The position numbers were made by a program, and so were the translations under genes. From positions 3,224,001-3,288,000 of the forward strand of contig NZ_CP114176.1 of assembly GCF_027186265.1 (NCBI RefSeq): a stretch of DNA of 64,000 nucleotides, given 5' to 3'. Shown here piece by piece: positions 61,907 through 64,000 of the stretch. The first letter of the stretch is position 1, and each line of letters begins with the position of its first letter. Below the pieces are notes generated by a model. It saw nothing but the letters and a program-made list of their open reading frames with translations, made no database searches and was not told where the DNA came from. The DNA comes from Lentibacillus daqui. GTDB lineage: Bacteria; Bacillota; Bacilli; Bacillales; Amphibacillaceae.

Positions 61907-62737
61907 CTAAAGTTTTTCTTTTTTTATTGTCATTTCAATTGACAACCCTTCATCCAATAGTTCACTCAAATCTAAATACATAGTTAAGTCTGATATATCA
62001 CCGATATTATGTTTAACAGGTCCCCTATTAAGCTCCGATGTAATCACTATCCTATATTCTTGTTGGAAAGATAACGTGTCATCTTTCCAAAATAGATAAT
62101 CTAGACTCTTTTCCTTATTATGTGAATCCATCCTTTCCCTGTTATTGACTGAAAAGTCATCATACTTTACTAATTTAGCTTTATACGCCATATTATTCCT
62201 TGCTATATATTTTTCAAATCTATTTACAAATTCCTCTGGATTAGCTATCAATAATATTTCACCTTGGAAATTCTCTTTTAATTTTCTTTTCCTCTCTTCC
62301 GCAACCAATGAACGCGCCTTAATTCGAAGATTATAATCATCAATTTTTTCCTCTTTTTCAACAATAAATTCATTAGCCATCAAGGCAAACAGACAAAAAA
62401 CAGGACGATGTTTATCTATTGTCTTGTGAATGGTTACTGAATCAGCATCAGCCTTTGCTATTAATTCATCGGTTTCATGCTTGTAGATTTGAATTTATAA
62501 ATCCCTCATATGTAGTCCTGCTTCGTATTTATCTCCAATCCCTTTACAGGCATCTTTTTTCTCACGGTCGATAAAATATTTGAAATTATTCATATAAATA
62601 TTACCCAATCGCAAATCTTCAAGATATTTTCTCTCATTGTGCTTAAATAAACAAACCACCATATTTTCTAACATACCACCGTAATCACTTAAATATTTAG
62701 CCAAAAAAATCACCTTCTGCCTCTTTAATTTCAACAT
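61907..62737 (-). pseudogene. Unknown cytoplasmic protein with in-frame stop
   Basis: One continuous frame from 62737 to 61907 with a single TAA at 62495-62497 (GLHMRDL-stop-IQIYKHETDEL). Reading across gives about 276 residues. N-terminal motif LENMVVCLFKHNERKYLEDLRLGNIYMNNFKYFID and KGIGDKYEAGL. C-terminal part has KAKLVKYDDFSV, LFWKDDTLSFQQEYRIVI and DLSDLTMYLDLSELL. I recall similar proteins in defence-type islands but cannot name the family. The start may be TTG near 62704, after AGAAGGTGA. Nonsense mutation or readthrough is possible. Confidence 0.6.
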
Positions 62738-62806
62738 ATTTTACTTAATATACTAATTTGTCAAATAAATATAATTTCAAAAAGTAGCTGTTGCATAAAT
62801 GCTTAT

Positions 62807-63229
62807 TTAAATATATTTCTTATAATCCTGTTTAATAATCATTATTATTTTATGATAATCGTCAAAAATCATTTCTATATATTCCTGCCCCGGTCCTAAG
62901 TATTCACATTTCTCTGCTATCTCGTCTATATGTAATACACGTGTTACCACTTCATATTTAAACAAATGCAAATTTTCGTATAACACTTTTCTGTTGCCTT
63001 TTACATAAACTTTCCAATCAAAATCTTTAGGTTCTCCATAATGTATAGGAAACTCAAGTGGGCTATTATTGCCCTCATTTCCTAGAATAGTATTATAAGC
63101 GATTAGTTTCATTCGTCTATTCTTTGTTTCCTCGATCCTATTTTGATGTCTCGTTTGAGCCCAGTATGAAATCCATCCACCTAATCCGACGCCAATTAAA
63201 GGTAGTATTGATTGTAATAGGTCATTCAT
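62807..63229 (-). CDS. Small membrane-anchored protein of unknown function, 140 aa
   Basis: N-terminal TM helix at about 5-24 (LQSILPLIGVGLGGWISYWAQ), then a basic-acidic coil (TRHQNRIEETKNRRMKLIAYNTIL) and a soluble domain ending IEMIFDDYHKIIMIIKQDYKKYI. ATG behind AAGGGAT. Architecture resembles the other anchored proteins of this cluster. Function unknown. Confidence 0.62.
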   Translation of the reverse strand: MNDLLQSILPLIGVGLGGWISYWAQTRHQNRIEETKNRRMKLIAYNTILGNEGNNSPLEFPIHYGEPKDFDWKVYVKGNRKVLYENLHLFKYEVVTRVLHIDEIAEKCEYLGPGQEYIEMIFDDYHKIIMIIKQDYKKYI

Positions 63230-63571
63230 GAATTATCCCTTGCCTTTGTAAAACTTTATAATATATATTTTAAACACCTATTAATTCTTGTAAGGTTATT
63301 TATTGGTTTGGAGGTTTCTACACTTTACGTGGTTATAAATCATGGTTAAATAATAAACTCTCATACGCTTCTCACCTAGCGGAATAATTGTGCAAAAGGG
63401 GCATAATCAAAAATGGGCATTTATGACTTTGCCCTTTACCGCTTTCAATAAACTAAAATCAAATCCTTATATACTTTTCCATCTGTTCTTGGTATTTAAC
63501 CTTTTTAAAACTTCATGACGCACATTTATAGGTTGTTCGTATAATTTTGTTATTTTATCAGACCCTCCGAT
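63230..63571. other. Intergenic region left of the small ORF
   Basis: About 340 bp, AT-rich. It must contain the promoter of the 140-residue protein gene. I see no convincing gene or hairpin. Confidence 0.35.
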
Positions 63572-63715
63572 TTATTTTTTTACTGTTAATACCTGAAATG
63601 TTATGTCTTCTTTCTTTAATCCAGTGTTATCAAACCCTATGATTGGGCTCGTTTGCCGATTTTTATAAGAATTATACTTCATGTCTATTGAAAAATTGAT
63701 AATTCCATTCGACAT
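63572..63715 (-). CDS. Candidate small protein, 47 aa, or C-terminal gene remnant
   Basis: The frame reads MSNGIINFSIDMKYNSYKNR and on to FQVLTVKK. It remains open further upstream (to about 63750) as KKSYITRQVCGI without a good start or ribosome binding site, so it may be the tail of a lost gene. Its codon pattern looks coding. Not recognised. Confidence 0.3.
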   Translation of the reverse strand: MSNGIINFSIDMKYNSYKNRQTSPIIGFDNTGLKKEDITFQVLTVKK

Positions 63716-63791
63716 TATACCACAAACCTGTCTGGTGATGTAAGACTTTTTTGAAATGGTCTGTTACCGAACTATTCGAACTTACTGTCAT

Positions 63792-63808
63792 ATTACAATA
63801 ATATTACA
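63792..63808 (-). promoter_or_regulatory. WalR-like box upstream of the LysM-type wall protein gene
   Basis: The minus strand reads TGTAATATTATTGTAAT, a perfect TGTWAH-N5-TGTWAH WalR repeat. It lies about 90 bp upstream of the start, and a TATAAT at 63847-63852 may be the -10 box. WalRK controls wall hydrolases in Bacillaceae. Confidence 0.6.
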
Positions 63809-63895
63809 AATCTATTGGAAATCTATCAAACTTTTACCTTAATTGATATAATCGTGACATAGTTAGTAAAATTTTCATGTGAGAGGGGTAGAGAA

Positions 63896-64000
63896 TTGAC
63901 GAATAAGAAATTAATTATGTCAGTATCTGCGAGTGCGGCCATCGCTTCGGCATTTTTTGTCGCTGATGAAGCAGACGCAGCTTCCTATAAAGTAAAAAGT
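63896..64000 (+). CDS. Secreted cell-wall protein, N-terminal part (probable LysM peptidoglycan hydrolase)
   Basis: TTG start behind GAGAGGGG. The signal peptide runs to about residue 27 (KKLIMSVSASAAIASAFFVA, then DEADAA), and the mature start is ASYKVKS, which matches the opening of LysM repeats (x-Y-x-V-K-x-G-D-S-L-W). The window ends here. LysM plus NlpC/P60 or CHAP endopeptidases (LytE/LytF/YojL type) are the best guess. The WalR-like box upstream supports an autolysin role. Confidence 0.65.
   Translation, partial: MTNKKLIMSVSASAAIASAFFVADEADAASYKVKS

Overview
The window reads as chromosome of a low-GC Bacillota, most likely a Bacillaceae genus such as Virgibacillus, Lentibacillus or Oceanobacillus. 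This placement is inferred from strong GGAGG-type ribosome binding sites, many TTG/GTG starts, acidic secreted proteins, cre-like CcpA sites, an AraR-type regulator and a WalR-like box. No rRNA, tRNA or CRISPR array was recognised. Most genes lie on the minus strand.

Layout. (1) 1-3.3 kb: end of an arabinose locus (araA 3' end, araD, araR) with a 204-bp MITE-like structured repeat between araD and araR. (2) 3.6-7.7 kb: a coupled pair of unknowns (small ORF plus pRiA4b ORF-3-like protein), then an Abi_2 abortive-infection gene split by an IS1182-like element. (3) 7.9-17 kb: a muropeptide-recovery cluster (nagZ, namZ, amiE-like) and a divergent 1128-aa phosphatase/nucleotidase fusion; all four carry the same small helical FIMAH-type domain. 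(4) 17.4-20.5 kb: a DnaD-domain protein and two paralogous sigma-like factors. (5) 20.8-26.6 kb: a PLP-enzyme remnant, a frameshifted dehalogenase, a GntR/DUF2848/nitrilase/MFS operon and a frameshifted HAD phosphatase. (6) 26.7-34.3 kb: a mannose-family PTS with two SIS-domain deglycase-like enzymes under a LevR-type sigma-54 activator, resembling the Salmonella gfr (glucoselysine/fructoselysine) operon. Its sigma-54 promoter overlaps the activator gene's terminator. (7) 34.5-39.5 kb: a HAD protein, decayed DNA, a dadA-like oxidase fused by deletion to a broken MFS gene, and an SSS symporter with a 33-aa membrane peptide. (8) 40-44.4 kb: an amino-acid ABC transporter operon enclosing a saccharopine-dehydrogenase-like enzyme, with a divergent GntR regulator. 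(9) 44.5-51.9 kb: a secreted FIMAH-tagged glycerophosphodiesterase, a DeoR regulator, an Fbp/Afu-type ABC importer and a TarJ-like polyol-phosphate dehydrogenase. (10) 52.4-58 kb: a VanX-like D,D-dipeptidase, an unusual regulator and a DUF819 membrane protein split by an IS66 element flanked by a 42-bp direct repeat. (11) 58.2-60 kb: a frameshifted IS91-family element and a truncated neighbour. (12) 60.2-63.7 kb: a cluster of unrecognised, mostly membrane-anchored small proteins, one with an in-frame stop. (13) 63.9 kb to the end: start of a secreted, probably LysM-type, wall protein with a WalR-like box upstream.

The recurring theme is salvage of cell-wall material (muropeptides, D-Ala-D-Ala, glycerol/ribitol phosphates, nucleotides) and of modified amino acids. 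Five secreted hydrolases share one C-terminal or internal domain. The window also contains many broken genes: two clean IS interruptions, three single-nucleotide frameshifts, two in-frame stops, one fusion deletion and several truncations.
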